Shown: piece after piece, positions 43,906 through 52,193 of the stretch
Layout: every line of letters begins with the position of its first letter
How positions within the stretch are numbered: position 1 is the stretch's first letter
Source of the DNA: Arthrobacter sp. Bi83
Lineage (GTDB): Bacteria; Actinomycetota; Actinomycetes; Actinomycetales; Micrococcaceae
Direction of reading: 5' to 3'
DNA: 64,000 nt
Assembly: GCF_918698095.1 (NCBI RefSeq)
Contig: NZ_CAKKLY010000019.1
Coordinates: forward strand, 1 to 64,000
Position numbers and translations under genes: made by a program
Notes under the pieces: generated by a model
Told to the model about the DNA's origin: nothing
The model's database searches: none
What the model saw: only the letters and a program-made list of their open reading frames with translations

Positions 43906-46900
43906 CTAATAACGGGGCACCAGCGGACTTCCGTCCAGTGACCGTTCCTCAATCAGCTTTCCGCCCAGAATACGCTCAACCGCGGCCCTGCCAAACACGC
44001 CGGACTCCTCGATGGTTTCGTCGTCCGCGCTGGGGATGTCCTGTACGTAGGACGCCACGGAGTCGGCCTTGCGGGCCGGTGCCTTCGCCCGCCCTGCTTC
44101 GGCTTCTGGGCTGTTCGACAGCCTCTGGTAGAGGCTGAGCTTTCCGCTGGCGGGAAGTACAGGTGCCGCCTCGGGCGACGTAGCCGGGACTGCCTCAGGG
44201 CGGGGCCGTGAAGCGGGCGCCGCGCTTGGCGCGAATGCAGTGGCGTGGGCTGCCGGAACCGGAGCGGACGCCATGGCATAGGCAGGAGCGAACGCTGGCG
44301 TGCCTGCTTCAGGCTCGGTGGATTGAGCCTGTGCCGGAACGTGGGCGTCGACCGCAGCCGGCGTGGACACCGAAGCGCCTGCCAGGACCGGTTCCGCCTG
44401 GACCGGTTCCGCCGGGGGCACCTGAGCCGTTGCCGGTTCATAGCGCGGTGCAGTTGTTGCTGGCGGCGTTTGCCCACTTCCATCCGCGGTTTCGCCCGAA
44501 TACTTGCCCACATTGCTTTCGGAGCCAATGAGCCACACGCCGGGGGCCTGTTCCACGGCACGCGTCCAGGGGTCGCCGGAGTTATCGGGCACTGACTGGC
44601 GGTCAGTTTGGCCGGGTCCGTCCTTTTGTTCGGCGCGTTCAGCTGGTGCCGGGTGCCCAGTCGGTGCCGATACCGCGTCGGCAGCCTGGCGCGGCAGATC
44701 CTGCGACGACGGAGCATTGTGCTGCTGACGTTGGGGCGAAGGCTCCCAGTCCATGGGCGGTTCTTCGTCCAGGGGCGGGGCGTCCTCGTCGAGGGGCGGA
44801 CCCCAGTCGTCGTCAGGGTAGGAGTAGGAGCCGCCCAGTCCGGCACCGGATTGCTGGCCAGCGTCGCCTGATGGCAGGCCATCTGATGACACGGCGTCTG
44901 ATGACACGGCGTCGTCCGGTTGGCCGGCGTCGGCGGGCTGCAGCGAAGCGGTGGCCGCAGGAGCGGGCGAAGGCTGACTGCCGGTGCCGTGATCCGGGGC
45001 GGTTGGAGCGGGTGCCGGACCAGGGGGCGGCGTCCAGCCTGACCCGCCAGCAGGCGAGGCTGGTGGGGTTGAAGCCGACGACGGAACCACCGCGGAAGCC
45101 GCACCGGGCGAAACGGCCGATGCCGCTGCCGGCGCTTGCACCTGCCGCTCCGGTTCCCGCGCGGATTGAGGCGTGGCCGGGGTCAGCCCCCAGTCCGCAT
45201 CCGCGGTGGTAGCCGGGATGTCCCGGCTAGTAGGCCCTTTTGGGTTTGGGTCAGAGCTCGCTGCGCTATTGGATCCGCCTGCCGTCGCAGTGATCTGGCA
45301 GTCGATGCCGATGGTCTTGTGGATGGCCTGCCGCAGGTTCTCGGAATGGTCGGCGCGCCCGAAGGCTCCCGCCAGCCCGGGCGTCGTGAAGACCAGCGTC
45401 AGCACCTGACCGTCGAACTGGCCAACCTGGGCGTTGGGCTCCACAAGCGCCCAGGTGCTGCGCTTGATTTTCGTGAGCGTCTGCAGGATCTCCGGCCATG
45501 CACGCCGCAGCACTTCGACGTCGGCGGCTGCACCCGCAGGCGCTGAAGCTGCTGCGCGAGGGGCAGTGGCCGGAGTTGCAGCAGGTGCTGAGGGCGCCGC
45601 TTCCGGGCGTGACTCCGCGGCGTGCGCAGGCGCGGCGCCGGAGGAGGGCGGGGCAGCCTGCGCGGGTTGAGCGGGTTCTTTTGGCTGGGCGTGCGGAACG
45701 GGCTCGCGTCCGGTGCCGGCAGCCGAATCGGAGGACGGCCTGCGGACGCCTGGCTGCGGTTCTTCCACCGGCCAGTCGCTGCTGCTGATCCGGGGTGCAG
45801 CGATGGTCTCCCGCTCTGCAGGCGTGCCGACCTGCGGGACAGCCGGTGGGTGGCTGCCTGGCGCTTGAGTGGCAGTCCCGGCGGTCGAAGGGGCCGGCGT
45901 CGTAGCGGGCGCGGGAACAGCGGCCGGTCGGGGAGCAGCGGCCGGTGCCAGGGGAGCAGCGGGCGCGGGAACAGTGGCCGGCGTCGCAGCGGGCGCGGGA
46001 GCAGTGGCCGGGGGAGCAGTGGCCGCCGGAGCGCCGACGTCGTTCCCTGCGTAATTGAGTCTGCGCTCCACGCGGTCGATCCGCGCCGCAATGCCGCGTT
46101 CGGTCTGTTCCGAACTGGGCAGCAGGATGCGGGCGCAAAGCAGCTCGAGGTGCAGCCGCGGGGAGGTGGCGCCGGTCATCTCCGTCAGGGCGGTGTTGGT
46201 GACGTCGGCTGCCCGCGACAGTTCGGCGGCGCCCAAGTTGTGCGCCTGGTTCTGCATCCGCGCGATCTGGTCGGCCGGCGTGCCCCGAAGGATGGACTGT
46301 GCGCTTTCCGGCATGGCCTGGACGATGATGAGGTCCCGGAAGCGTTCCAGGAGGTCTTCGACGAAGCGGCGGGGATCATGCCCGGTCTGAATGACACGGT
46401 CCACCGCCCGGAAAACGGTCGCGGAATCGGAGGCGGCAATGGCCTCAACCACATCGTCCAAGAGCGAAGCGTGGGTGTAGCCAAGGAGCGCGACGGCGAG
46501 CTCGTAGTCCAGGCCGTCGGGTCCGGCTCCGGCCATGAGCTGGTCAAGAACCGACAGCGAATCCCTGACAGAGCCTGCGCCCGCGCGGATGACCAGAGAC
46601 AGCACGCCTGGCGCCACGGGAACGTTTTCCTGCTTGCAGAGCAGCTCGAGGTACGCCATCAGCGGTTCCGGCGGCACCAGCCGGAAGGGATAGTGGTGCG
46701 TGCGGGACCGGATGGTTCCGATGACCTTGTCCGGCTCGGTGGTGGCAAAGATGAATTTGATGTGTTCCGGCGGCTCTTCAACGATTTTCAGCAGGGCGTT
46801 GAAGCCTGCCGAGGTGACCATGTGGGCTTCGTCGATGATGAAGATCTTGTAGCGATCCCGAACGGGGGCGTAGGTAGCCCGCTCCCGGAGGTCCCGGGCA

Positions 46901-47217
46901 TCGTCAACACCGCCGTGGCTGGCGGCGTCGATCTCGATCACGTCGAGTGATCCTGAGCCGCCGCGGGCCAGTTCAATGCAGCTGGGGCACACGCCGCAGG
47001 GGGTGTCTGTGGGACCTTCCGCGCAGTTGAGGCAGCGGGCCAGGATGCGGGCCGAAGTGGTCTTGCCGCAGCCGCGCGGTCCGGAGAAAAGGTAGGCGTG
47101 GTTCACGCGGTTTTTGCGCAGGGCCGTCATGAGCGGCTCCGTGACATGTTCCTGCCCGATAACGTCCGCGAACGAATCGGGGCGGTACCTACGGTAAAGG
47201 GCGGTAGTAACAGTCAC
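43906..47217 (-). CDS. dnaX: DNA polymerase III gamma/tau subunit
   Basis: DnaX is the clamp-loader ATPase of the replisome. The 1103-residue protein has the AAA+ domain (Walker A GPRGCGKT at 46-53, zinc ligands CLNCAEGPTDTPCGVCPSC, DEAH-type motif IIDEAHM, sensor ATTEPDKVIGTIRSR) and the collar domain to about residue 400. The rest is a very long Ala/Pro/Gln-rich tail (about 700 residues), longer than in E. coli and typical of Actinobacteria. No frameshift heptamer was noted. GTG 47217, 7 nt after TAGGGT, is favoured over ATG 47247, which is close to the ffs 3' end. Confidence 0.93.
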   Translation of the reverse strand: MTVTTALYRRYRPDSFADVIGQEHVTEPLMTALRKNRVNHAYLFSGPRGCGKTTSARILARCLNCAEGPTDTPCGVCPSCIELARGGSGSLDVIEIDAASHGGVDDARDLRERATYAPVRDRYKIFIIDEAHMVTSAGFNALLKIVEEPPEHIKFIFATTEPDKVIGTIRSRTHHYPFRLVPPEPLMAYLELLCKQENVPVAPGVLSLVIRAGAGSVRDSLSVLDQLMAGAGPDGLDYELAVALLGYTHASLLDDVVEAIAASDSATVFRAVDRVIQTGHDPRRFVEDLLERFRDLIIVQAMPESAQSILRGTPADQIARMQNQAHNLGAAELSRAADVTNTALTEMTGATSPRLHLELLCARILLPSSEQTERGIAARIDRVERRLNYAGNDVGAPAATAPPATAPAPAATPATVPAPAAPLAPAAAPRPAAVPAPATTPAPSTAGTATQAPGSHPPAVPQVGTPAERETIAAPRISSSDWPVEEPQPGVRRPSSDSAAGTGREPVPHAQPKEPAQPAQAAPPSSGAAPAHAAESRPEAAPSAPAATPATAPRAAASAPAGAAADVEVLRRAWPEILQTLTKIKRSTWALVEPNAQVGQFDGQVLTLVFTTPGLAGAFGRADHSENLRQAIHKTIGIDCQITATAGGSNSAASSDPNPKGPTSRDIPATTADADWGLTPATPQSAREPERQVQAPAAASAVSPGAASAVVPSSASTPPASPAGGSGWTPPPGPAPAPTAPDHGTGSQPSPAPAATASLQPADAGQPDDAVSSDAVSSDGLPSGDAGQQSGAGLGGSYSYPDDDWGPPLDEDAPPLDEEPPMDWEPSPQRQQHNAPSSQDLPRQAADAVSAPTGHPAPAERAEQKDGPGQTDRQSVPDNSGDPWTRAVEQAPGVWLIGSESNVGKYSGETADGSGQTPPATTAPRYEPATAQVPPAEPVQAEPVLAGASVSTPAAVDAHVPAQAQSTEPEAGTPAFAPAYAMASAPVPAAHATAFAPSAAPASRPRPEAVPATSPEAAPVLPASGKLSLYQRLSNSPEAEAGRAKAPARKADSVASYVQDIPSADDETIEESGVFGRAAVERILGGKLIEERSLDGSPLVPRY

Positions 47218-47224
47218 AGAGAAA

Positions 47225-47230
47225 ACCCTA
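47225..47230 (-). promoter_or_regulatory. dnaX: -10 box of leaderless dnaX mRNA
   Basis: Minus-strand TAGGGT lies 7 nt before GTG 47217 and just after the SRP RNA gene, so dnaX need not be transcribed from the ffs promoter. Confidence 0.45.
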
Positions 47231-47251
47231 CCAATCGGGACTGACATAAAA

Positions 47252-47340
47252 GACCCCCCATGCACCCGCCAGAGCCCGTCTACCCTTGCTACCTTCCGGT
47301 CCTGGGGGAGTTCAACAGGATGACGCCACATGAGGGGCCG
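47252..47340 (-). ncRNA. ffs: Small signal recognition particle RNA (4.5S-type)
   Basis: The minus strand reads GGCCCCTCATG at the 5' end, complementary to CATGGGGGGTC at the 3' end. In the middle is GGACCGGAAGGTAGCAAGG, the conserved helix 8 with GGAA tetraloop and the symmetric/asymmetric loops that bind Ffh. A TCTTTT run follows the 3' stem. About 89 nt, bacterial short form, immediately upstream of dnaX as in other Actinobacteria. Confidence 0.92.
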
Positions 47341-47402
47341 TCAGACAGTTTACCCGAAGTTTCGGCGTGCCCCGAATCGGCCCGGGAGCGCCCCCACGCC
47401 GG

Positions 47403-47726
47403 CTACCGATGCCCGTTCACCGGCCAGGTCATGAACGCCGGTTCCTCGTAGGGGTGGGCCGCCCGCAGTGCACGTACGACGGCGTCGAGCACGGCATCAT
47501 CCACCACGCACTCGATCCGGTGTTCAGGCACCATCTCCTGCACACCTTCCGTGCCGAGAAACGGCCGGGAGCCGCTCAGGGGCGTGAACCGCCCCGTTCC
47601 CGGCGACGTGAAAGAGCAATGCGAATAGTGGCCAAGCCGCCCGGCACCCGCGTCCCCGACGGCGGCCATCAGGGCCTCGGCATGTGACTCGGGAACATAC
47701 ACGACAAGGGCGTGGAGCTGCGACAT
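47403..47726 (-). CDS. NIF3/YqfO-type C-terminal domain protein
   Basis: The 107-residue product is a stand-alone dimeric alpha-beta barrel-like domain found inserted in NIF3/YqfO proteins (sometimes called structural toxin protein RtfB). Features: LHALVVYVPESHAEALM, GRLGHYSHCSFTSPGTGRFTPL, and the closing HPYEEPAF motif. Function is unknown. ATG 47726 begins the domain and has AGGA about 8 nt upstream; the open frame reaches 47804 without a better start. Confidence 0.8.
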   Translation of the reverse strand: MSQLHALVVYVPESHAEALMAAVGDAGAGRLGHYSHCSFTSPGTGRFTPLSGSRPFLGTEGVQEMVPEHRIECVVDDAVLDAVVRALRAAHPYEEPAFMTWPVNGHR

Positions 47727-47862
47727 GACACCCATCCTGCCAGCCGCGTACCGGCCCGTCACGGCCGAACAACCACGGCGAAAAATAGGGCCCAATCCAC
47801 TCAATTGGGCGATGCCGGAAAGTTCGGGTATTCTAGTATCTGCTTTTGATTCAGAAGCAACT

Positions 47863-47950
47863 GGAGAATTCGCCTAGCGGCCTATGGCGCACGCCTGGAA
47901 CGCGTGTTGGGTTAACGCCCTCGGGGGTTCAAATCCCCCATTCTCCGCCA
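47863..47950 (+). tRNA. tRNA-Ser (anticodon GGA)
   Basis: An 88-nt class II tRNA: acceptor GGAGAAT/ATTCTCC, D-arm with CCTAGCGGCCTATGGC, anticodon loop CTGGAAC (GGA), a long variable arm, T-loop GGTTCAAATCC, and an encoded CCA at 47948-47950. A likely -10 region (TATTCTAGTAT) lies near 47829-47839. Confidence 0.95.
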
Positions 47951-47954
47951 TCGT

Positions 47955-47989
47955 AAACCCCGGTTCTGACATTGTCGGAACCGGGGTTT
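47955..47989 (+). terminator. Terminator after tRNA-Ser
   Basis: AAACCCCGGTTC (47955-47966) pairs perfectly with 47978-47989, four nt after the tRNA 3' end. Confidence 0.85.
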
Positions 47990-48014
47990 CGTGTATTCGG
48001 GCTTCCCTCCCAAA

Positions 48015-48923
48015 TTACGGAGCTCCCAGCTTTCGGATCCGCTGCCGGGCGGCGCGCTCGCTCGGACTCATCCGGCCCAGCGCCAGGCGCACGACGGCGA
48101 GAGTCGCGCTGGTAGCCAGCTTCACCGGGAGGGGCAGCGGGCCAAGACGCGCCTGCCGCAGTCCCAGCATCTCGCGGTATTGGGGTTCCAGGCTGAGCAC
48201 CGCTCCTTGGAAAAGCACCCGGTATCCGGGCTTCAGGGAGGGGTGCAACGGCGGATTCCGAATGAAGGCCACGGTCTCGGCAACCCTCTGGTCCGCGCGC
48301 AAAGCGCCCGTTGCAAACCACGCGTCCAGCTCCCGTTTCAGCTCGGTCTCGCTGAGGGGTGGAGAATTGATGCCCATCAGCCGGCCTGCCTGCGCCCACT
48401 CACGGACGTAGGCATCGGGTCCGCCCGGAATGGGGCCGCCCCACCTCTTGTGTGCCTCCAGAAACGAATCGACGAAGGTGACGTGCACCCAGGTGAGCAG
48501 CTCAGGATCGTTGGCCGAATAGTCCCGGGCGGCGCCCGTCCCGTCCACGTACGTTCCGCGAACTGACTCGTGAATACGGAGCACGGAGCTGGTCGCAGCC
48601 TGTGCATCGGCCGTGGACCCGTAAGCGACGGCGTGGATCCAGCGGGTTGTCCGGGCGAGGCGGCCCAGGGCGTCCTCGCGGAATCTGGAGTGGTCGTGGA
48701 CCCCGGCGAGGACGCCAGGATGAAGCGACTGCATGAGCAGTGCCCGGATTCCTGCGACCAGGGTGGGCATGCCCCTGTGGACAGCCCAGACGGCGGATCC
48801 CGGCAGGAAATAGCCGGCGTCGTCGCCCTCGGCGAACAGCTGCATCCATTCCGGCGGCGCGTCAGGGCTTCCCGTGAGGGTCCGCTTAACTTCTGCCTGC
48901 CATTCCCTGGGGAAGTTGCGCAT
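48015..48923 (-). CDS. DUF2236 (MpaB/Lcp-related) oxygenase family protein
   Basis: The 302-residue protein belongs to DUF2236, which includes heme-containing latex-clearing-type and MpaB oxygenases. Segments GMPTLVAGIRALLMQSLHPGVLAGV, DHSRFREDALGRLARTTRW, and LTWVHVTFVDSFLEAHKRWGG fit, with His residues in LHPG and VHVTF placed as in the family heme region. Substrate is unknown. It converges on tRNA-Ser and lies divergent from the M23 peptidase. Confidence 0.8.
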   Translation of the reverse strand: MRNFPREWQAEVKRTLTGSPDAPPEWMQLFAEGDDAGYFLPGSAVWAVHRGMPTLVAGIRALLMQSLHPGVLAGVHDHSRFREDALGRLARTTRWIHAVAYGSTADAQAATSSVLRIHESVRGTYVDGTGAARDYSANDPELLTWVHVTFVDSFLEAHKRWGGPIPGGPDAYVREWAQAGRLMGINSPPLSETELKRELDAWFATGALRADQRVAETVAFIRNPPLHPSLKPGYRVLFQGAVLSLEPQYREMLGLRQARLGPLPLPVKLATSATLAVVRLALGRMSPSERAARQRIRKLGAP

Positions 48924-49082
48924 GTTCTATTCTCGCGCACCCGGCCTGGGCCCCCTAAACCTATATTGGGCCGGTGCTTACCCCCCGTTTTAGGGGGTTT
49001 CCCCCTGCTCGTGCCTGTGGCCACAATGGAGGACGCGCTCGTCGAGACAGGAGTTTGACGGGTCCAATTTCAGGAGAATTCT

Positions 49083-50585
49083 GTGGCAGCTCATGGGGGA
49101 TACCGACACGCACCGAGGGTAAACGGCCCGGGCCGGATTGCCTTGCGGAGCCTTTCCGCTGCGGTGGTCGTGGGGTTCTCCGTCTTCGCCTTCGGATTCC
49201 AGGGACCGTCCGGTCCGGTCCCGCAGCCTGCTGCGGCCACCATCGCACTGACGCCTCCCTCGGGCACAGTAGGCCCGGCGCTGCTTGACCCGGACAGCGT
49301 CCCCGACGGGCATGAAGTGGACGGGGCAGCCGCCGACTCCGCTGCAAAAATACCTTCCGGCCGGACACCCGGGGGCAGTTCTGCCCGTGGTGCGTCGGCA
49401 AAAACCGGCGCCAAACCGCAGACACCCGGAGTCGCGTCGACGGTTCTGAAGCGTCCCGGCAAGGGCTTCCTCATGGCTCCGCTCGAAGACCTGGTTCCGA
49501 GCTCACCGTTCGGGCTGCGTCACAATCCCCTGACCGGGGAGGCCGGAGAATTCCACTGGGGCCAGGACTTCGCCGCCGCCTGTGGAACCCGGGTCTATGC
49601 TGCCGACTCCGGCGTGGTCCGGGCGGCCGGTTGGCACCCGTGGGGCGGCGGCAACAGGGTTGAGATCGACCATGGAAATGGCCTGATCACAACGTACAAC
49701 CACCTGCGGGGCATCGCCGTGGAGAAGGGCGATCACGTCCGCGTCGGTGAGGTGATTGCCGAGGTCGGTACCACCGGATCCTCCACCGGATGCCACCTGC
49801 ACTTCGAAGTCATCAAGGACGGGCAGCACGAGGATCCGATGAAGTGGACCTTCCTGCCCATCCGGCAGGTCGCGTCCCTGAAGCCTGGCGTTATGGCCAG
49901 CTTCGACCCCGACGCGCCGAGCATGGCAGGCTGGACGATTCCCTTCCTTGACGGAAGCACGGACGACGGCGGCACCTCACCGGCTGTTTCGGCGGTGGGC
50001 AGCGACCCGAAGCCGAGTGCCGTCGCGAGGTCTTCGCGGCCTTCCCTGCTCACCAGTTCGTCATCGCAAGAAGTTGTCGCAACGCCGAGCCCCCGTGTGA
50101 CGCCCAAACCGGATGTTGTCACCAGGCCGGCCGCCCCCGCGGTGACGCCCAAGCCGACACCAAAACCAACGCCGACTCCAACCCCAACGCCTGTGCCACC
50201 GCCAACCCCGACTCCAACCCCCACCCCGGTGCCAATCCCGACGCCGGAACCGGCGCTCCCACCGACGCCTGAACCGGCACCGCAACCGACTCCGGTCCCG
50301 CCTGTAGACCCGGCCCCGGAAACACCTCCGGCTGATCCGGCGCCTCCCGCGGATCCGCTGCCTCCCGCAGAGTCAGTGCCCACACCCCTGACGGAACCAG
50401 CGCCTACGCCGGCTCCAACGCCGACCGAGCCGCCAACTCCGACGCCGACGGAGCCGCCGGCCCCGACGCCGTCAGCAGCAGTCGATTCCGCGGCTGATCC
50501 AAGTGTTGTCACAAAAGAAGCCCCTGCGGATGCGCCCGCAGGAACTGAAGCTGCCGTGACGGCGGATCCCACCGCCGCGCCGTAA
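49083..50585 (+). CDS. Secreted M23 (LytM-type) peptidoglycan endopeptidase with a Pro-rich tail
   Basis: The 500-residue protein cuts peptidoglycan cross-bridges. It has an N-terminal membrane/signal helix (about residues 22-45), an M23 domain (about 130-260) with the zinc motifs HWGQDF and HLHFE, and a long C-terminal tail of Pro-Thr repeats (TPTPTPVPPP types, about 320-470). Start GTG 49083 has AGGAG 7 nt upstream. The leader (48940-49082) has a CCCCC-GGGGG-CCCCC triple segment at about 48981-49005 that can form two exclusive hairpins, so leader-based control is possible. Confidence 0.88.
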   Translation: MAAHGGYRHAPRVNGPGRIALRSLSAAVVVGFSVFAFGFQGPSGPVPQPAAATIALTPPSGTVGPALLDPDSVPDGHEVDGAAADSAAKIPSGRTPGGSSARGASAKTGAKPQTPGVASTVLKRPGKGFLMAPLEDLVPSSPFGLRHNPLTGEAGEFHWGQDFAAACGTRVYAADSGVVRAAGWHPWGGGNRVEIDHGNGLITTYNHLRGIAVEKGDHVRVGEVIAEVGTTGSSTGCHLHFEVIKDGQHEDPMKWTFLPIRQVASLKPGVMASFDPDAPSMAGWTIPFLDGSTDDGGTSPAVSAVGSDPKPSAVARSSRPSLLTSSSSQEVVATPSPRVTPKPDVVTRPAAPAVTPKPTPKPTPTPTPTPVPPPTPTPTPTPVPIPTPEPALPPTPEPAPQPTPVPPVDPAPETPPADPAPPADPLPPAESVPTPLTEPAPTPAPTPTEPPTPTPTEPPAPTPSAAVDSAADPSVVTKEAPADAPAGTEAAVTADPTAAP

Positions 50586-51199
50586 TCGCGCGGCAGGGTT
50601 CGCCGTCCGGCTCCAGCCGGTAAGGAGGTCGAAGGAATGCAGCGGCTGCAATTACCGTTGTCATTAATATCAACCATGCGACCGGCCAGAGAGCACCATG
50701 TAACTTCCCTCCCCACGATTCCGCCGACACTCAATGACGGAACCGTCATTGATTTTGGACGCTTTACAGGGAACACAGTGCCTGTTGGCTTCGGTGTCAC
50801 AGTCCCGCTGACCGCCTGGACAGATCTCGATGGCCAGGAACAGCACCCCGCGAACAGCGAGTTGACCAAATCCAAGAAGAGCATTCTGCCTTGCACGGCG
50901 CGGTGGAACCCCTGGAAGTTCCGCATGAACCAAGCTGTGAAGGTGGAGATGTGGGGCGGCTCGCCCCCGCCGTTGATCCGGCGTGACCGGACCTCCGGCA
51001 AACCCAAGAAAGCGGCCATCGCATGATGACCGCCAATATGAAACGAAAGCGAGGAGCGTTAGCCAAGAAGCGGCAGGCATCGTAATTTTTCAACATGCCA
51101 ACTTCAGTTTCCCCAAAGTTTGCTTTTTATCTGGTTGGATGGAGCGTACTGAGAGGGAACACTGGAGGCGCCCGCTTCCTAACTACCGCGAAGGCAGCA
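50586..51199 (+). other. Atypical intergenic region with an exact palindrome
   Basis: About 610 bp between the M23 peptidase and the phosphodiesterase. Its base and codon use are unlike the neighbours (more A/T, rare codons such as TTA, ATA, AGA). It holds a perfect palindrome, TCAATGACGG-AA-CCGTCATTGA at 50731-50752, and the low-confidence reading frame at 50637. Nothing else was recognised. Confidence 0.4.
50637..51026 (+). CDS. Doubtful 129-residue reading frame
   Basis: It has an excellent AAGGAGG ribosome site 8 nt before ATG 50637. However, the protein (IPPTLNDGTVIDFGRF, TDLDGQEQHPANSE, MWGGSPPPLIRRDRTS) resembles nothing I know, and codon use is poor for this genome. It may be a recent acquisition, a fragment, or not coding. 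The palindrome at 50731-50752 lies inside it. Confidence 0.3.
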   Translation: MQRLQLPLSLISTMRPAREHHVTSLPTIPPTLNDGTVIDFGRFTGNTVPVGFGVTVPLTAWTDLDGQEQHPANSELTKSKKSILPCTARWNPWKFRMNQAVKVEMWGGSPPPLIRRDRTSGKPKKAAIA

Positions 51200-52114
51200 A
51201 TGGAGCTCATCGAGGCCGAGCACCCCAGGCCACGTCATTTTCTACTCCACCTGAGTGACCCCCACCTGTTGGGAGGTCCGGACCCCCTTTACGGCGCAGT
51301 TGACAGCGAAGCGCGCCTAATTCAGCTATTCGACGAGGTCCAGGCATCAGGCGCTCGTCCGGAAGCCGTCATTTTCACCGGCGACCTGGCGGACAAGGGA
51401 GACCCCGAGGCTTACGCCAAACTCCGCGCGATCGTTGAACCGGCGTGCGGGGATCTGGGCGCCAAGGTCATCTGGGCAATGGGTAACCACGACAACCGCG
51501 CCAATTTCCGGGCCGGTCTGCTGGACCAGCCGGGGAATGATGACCCCGTGGACCACAGCTATTACGTCAACGGCCTGCGAGTCATCACCATGGACACTTC
51601 CGTGCCGGGATTCCACCACGGCGAGCTCAGCGGCGACCAGCTGGACTGGCTGGCCGCGCAGCTGGAAACCCCGGCCCCGGACGGCACCATCCTGGCGCTG
51701 CATCATCCGCCGGTGCCCTCGGTGCTTGACCTGTCCGTGCTCGTGGAGCTTCGCGACCAGGCCGCCCTGGCTGCCGTGGTCCGCAACTCGGACGTGCGGA
51801 CCATTCTGGCAGGGCACCTTCACTATTCCACCACTGCAACCTTCGCCGGTATCCCGGTGTCGGTGGCCTCGGCCACGTGTTACACCCAGGACTTGAACGT
51901 CCCTGTGGGAGGCACCCGCGGCCGTGACGGCGGGCAGGCCTTTAACCTGGTGCACGTGTACGAGCACACCATCGTCCATTCGGTGGTGCCGCTGGGCGCG
52001 GCGCCCACGGTGGGGGAATACGTCAGCCCCGAAGAATCCGAGCGGCGCCTCGTGGCCGCCGGAGTCCGCATCCCCGAGCATGCCAAGCGCCCGGTCCTGA
52101 CCGCAAAGTCCTAG
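51200..52114 (+). CDS. Calcineurin-like phosphodiesterase (CpdA-type)
   Basis: The 304-residue metallophosphoesterase has all five motifs of the cyclic-nucleotide phosphodiesterase class III group: DPHL, GDLAD, GNHD, LHHPP and GHLHY. It resembles CpdA/Rv0805-type enzymes, which split cyclic AMP and other phosphodiesters. ATG 51200 begins the family alignment, with AAGG 5 nt upstream; the frame stays open to 51095 without support. No signal peptide, so cytosolic. Terminated by the hairpin at 52142. Confidence 0.85.
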   Translation: MELIEAEHPRPRHFLLHLSDPHLLGGPDPLYGAVDSEARLIQLFDEVQASGARPEAVIFTGDLADKGDPEAYAKLRAIVEPACGDLGAKVIWAMGNHDNRANFRAGLLDQPGNDDPVDHSYYVNGLRVITMDTSVPGFHHGELSGDQLDWLAAQLETPAPDGTILALHHPPVPSVLDLSVLVELRDQAALAAVVRNSDVRTILAGHLHYSTTATFAGIPVSVASATCYTQDLNVPVGGTRGRDGGQAFNLVHVYEHTIVHSVVPLGAAPTVGEYVSPEESERRLVAAGVRIPEHAKRPVLTAKS

Positions 52115-52141
52115 CCCCAGGGGCCTGACATCGAGGCGGCA

Positions 52142-52176
52142 GGTCTGCCGCGGCGACGCAATCGCCGCGGCAGGCC
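52142..52176. terminator. Terminator between the phosphodiesterase and Stealth genes
   Basis: A 15-bp stem with one G-U pair (52142-52156 with 52162-52176) and a 5-nt loop. Next to it a 16-bp tandem duplication (52175-52190 and 52191-52206) repeats the last codons and stop of the Stealth gene. Confidence 0.7.
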
Positions 52177-52193
52177 CTTACTTGTCCCAGCCC

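Noticed and set aside
48960..49082. ydaO-type c-di-AMP riboswitch before the M23 gene
   Set aside because: The leader is too short and I could not match the known core; only the alternative hairpins are reported.
49733..51019. 428-residue minus-strand frame, Val/Gly repeat protein
   Set aside because: Most is the antisense of the Pro-Thr repeat tail of the M23 peptidase, which explains its repeats; no ribosome site or homology.
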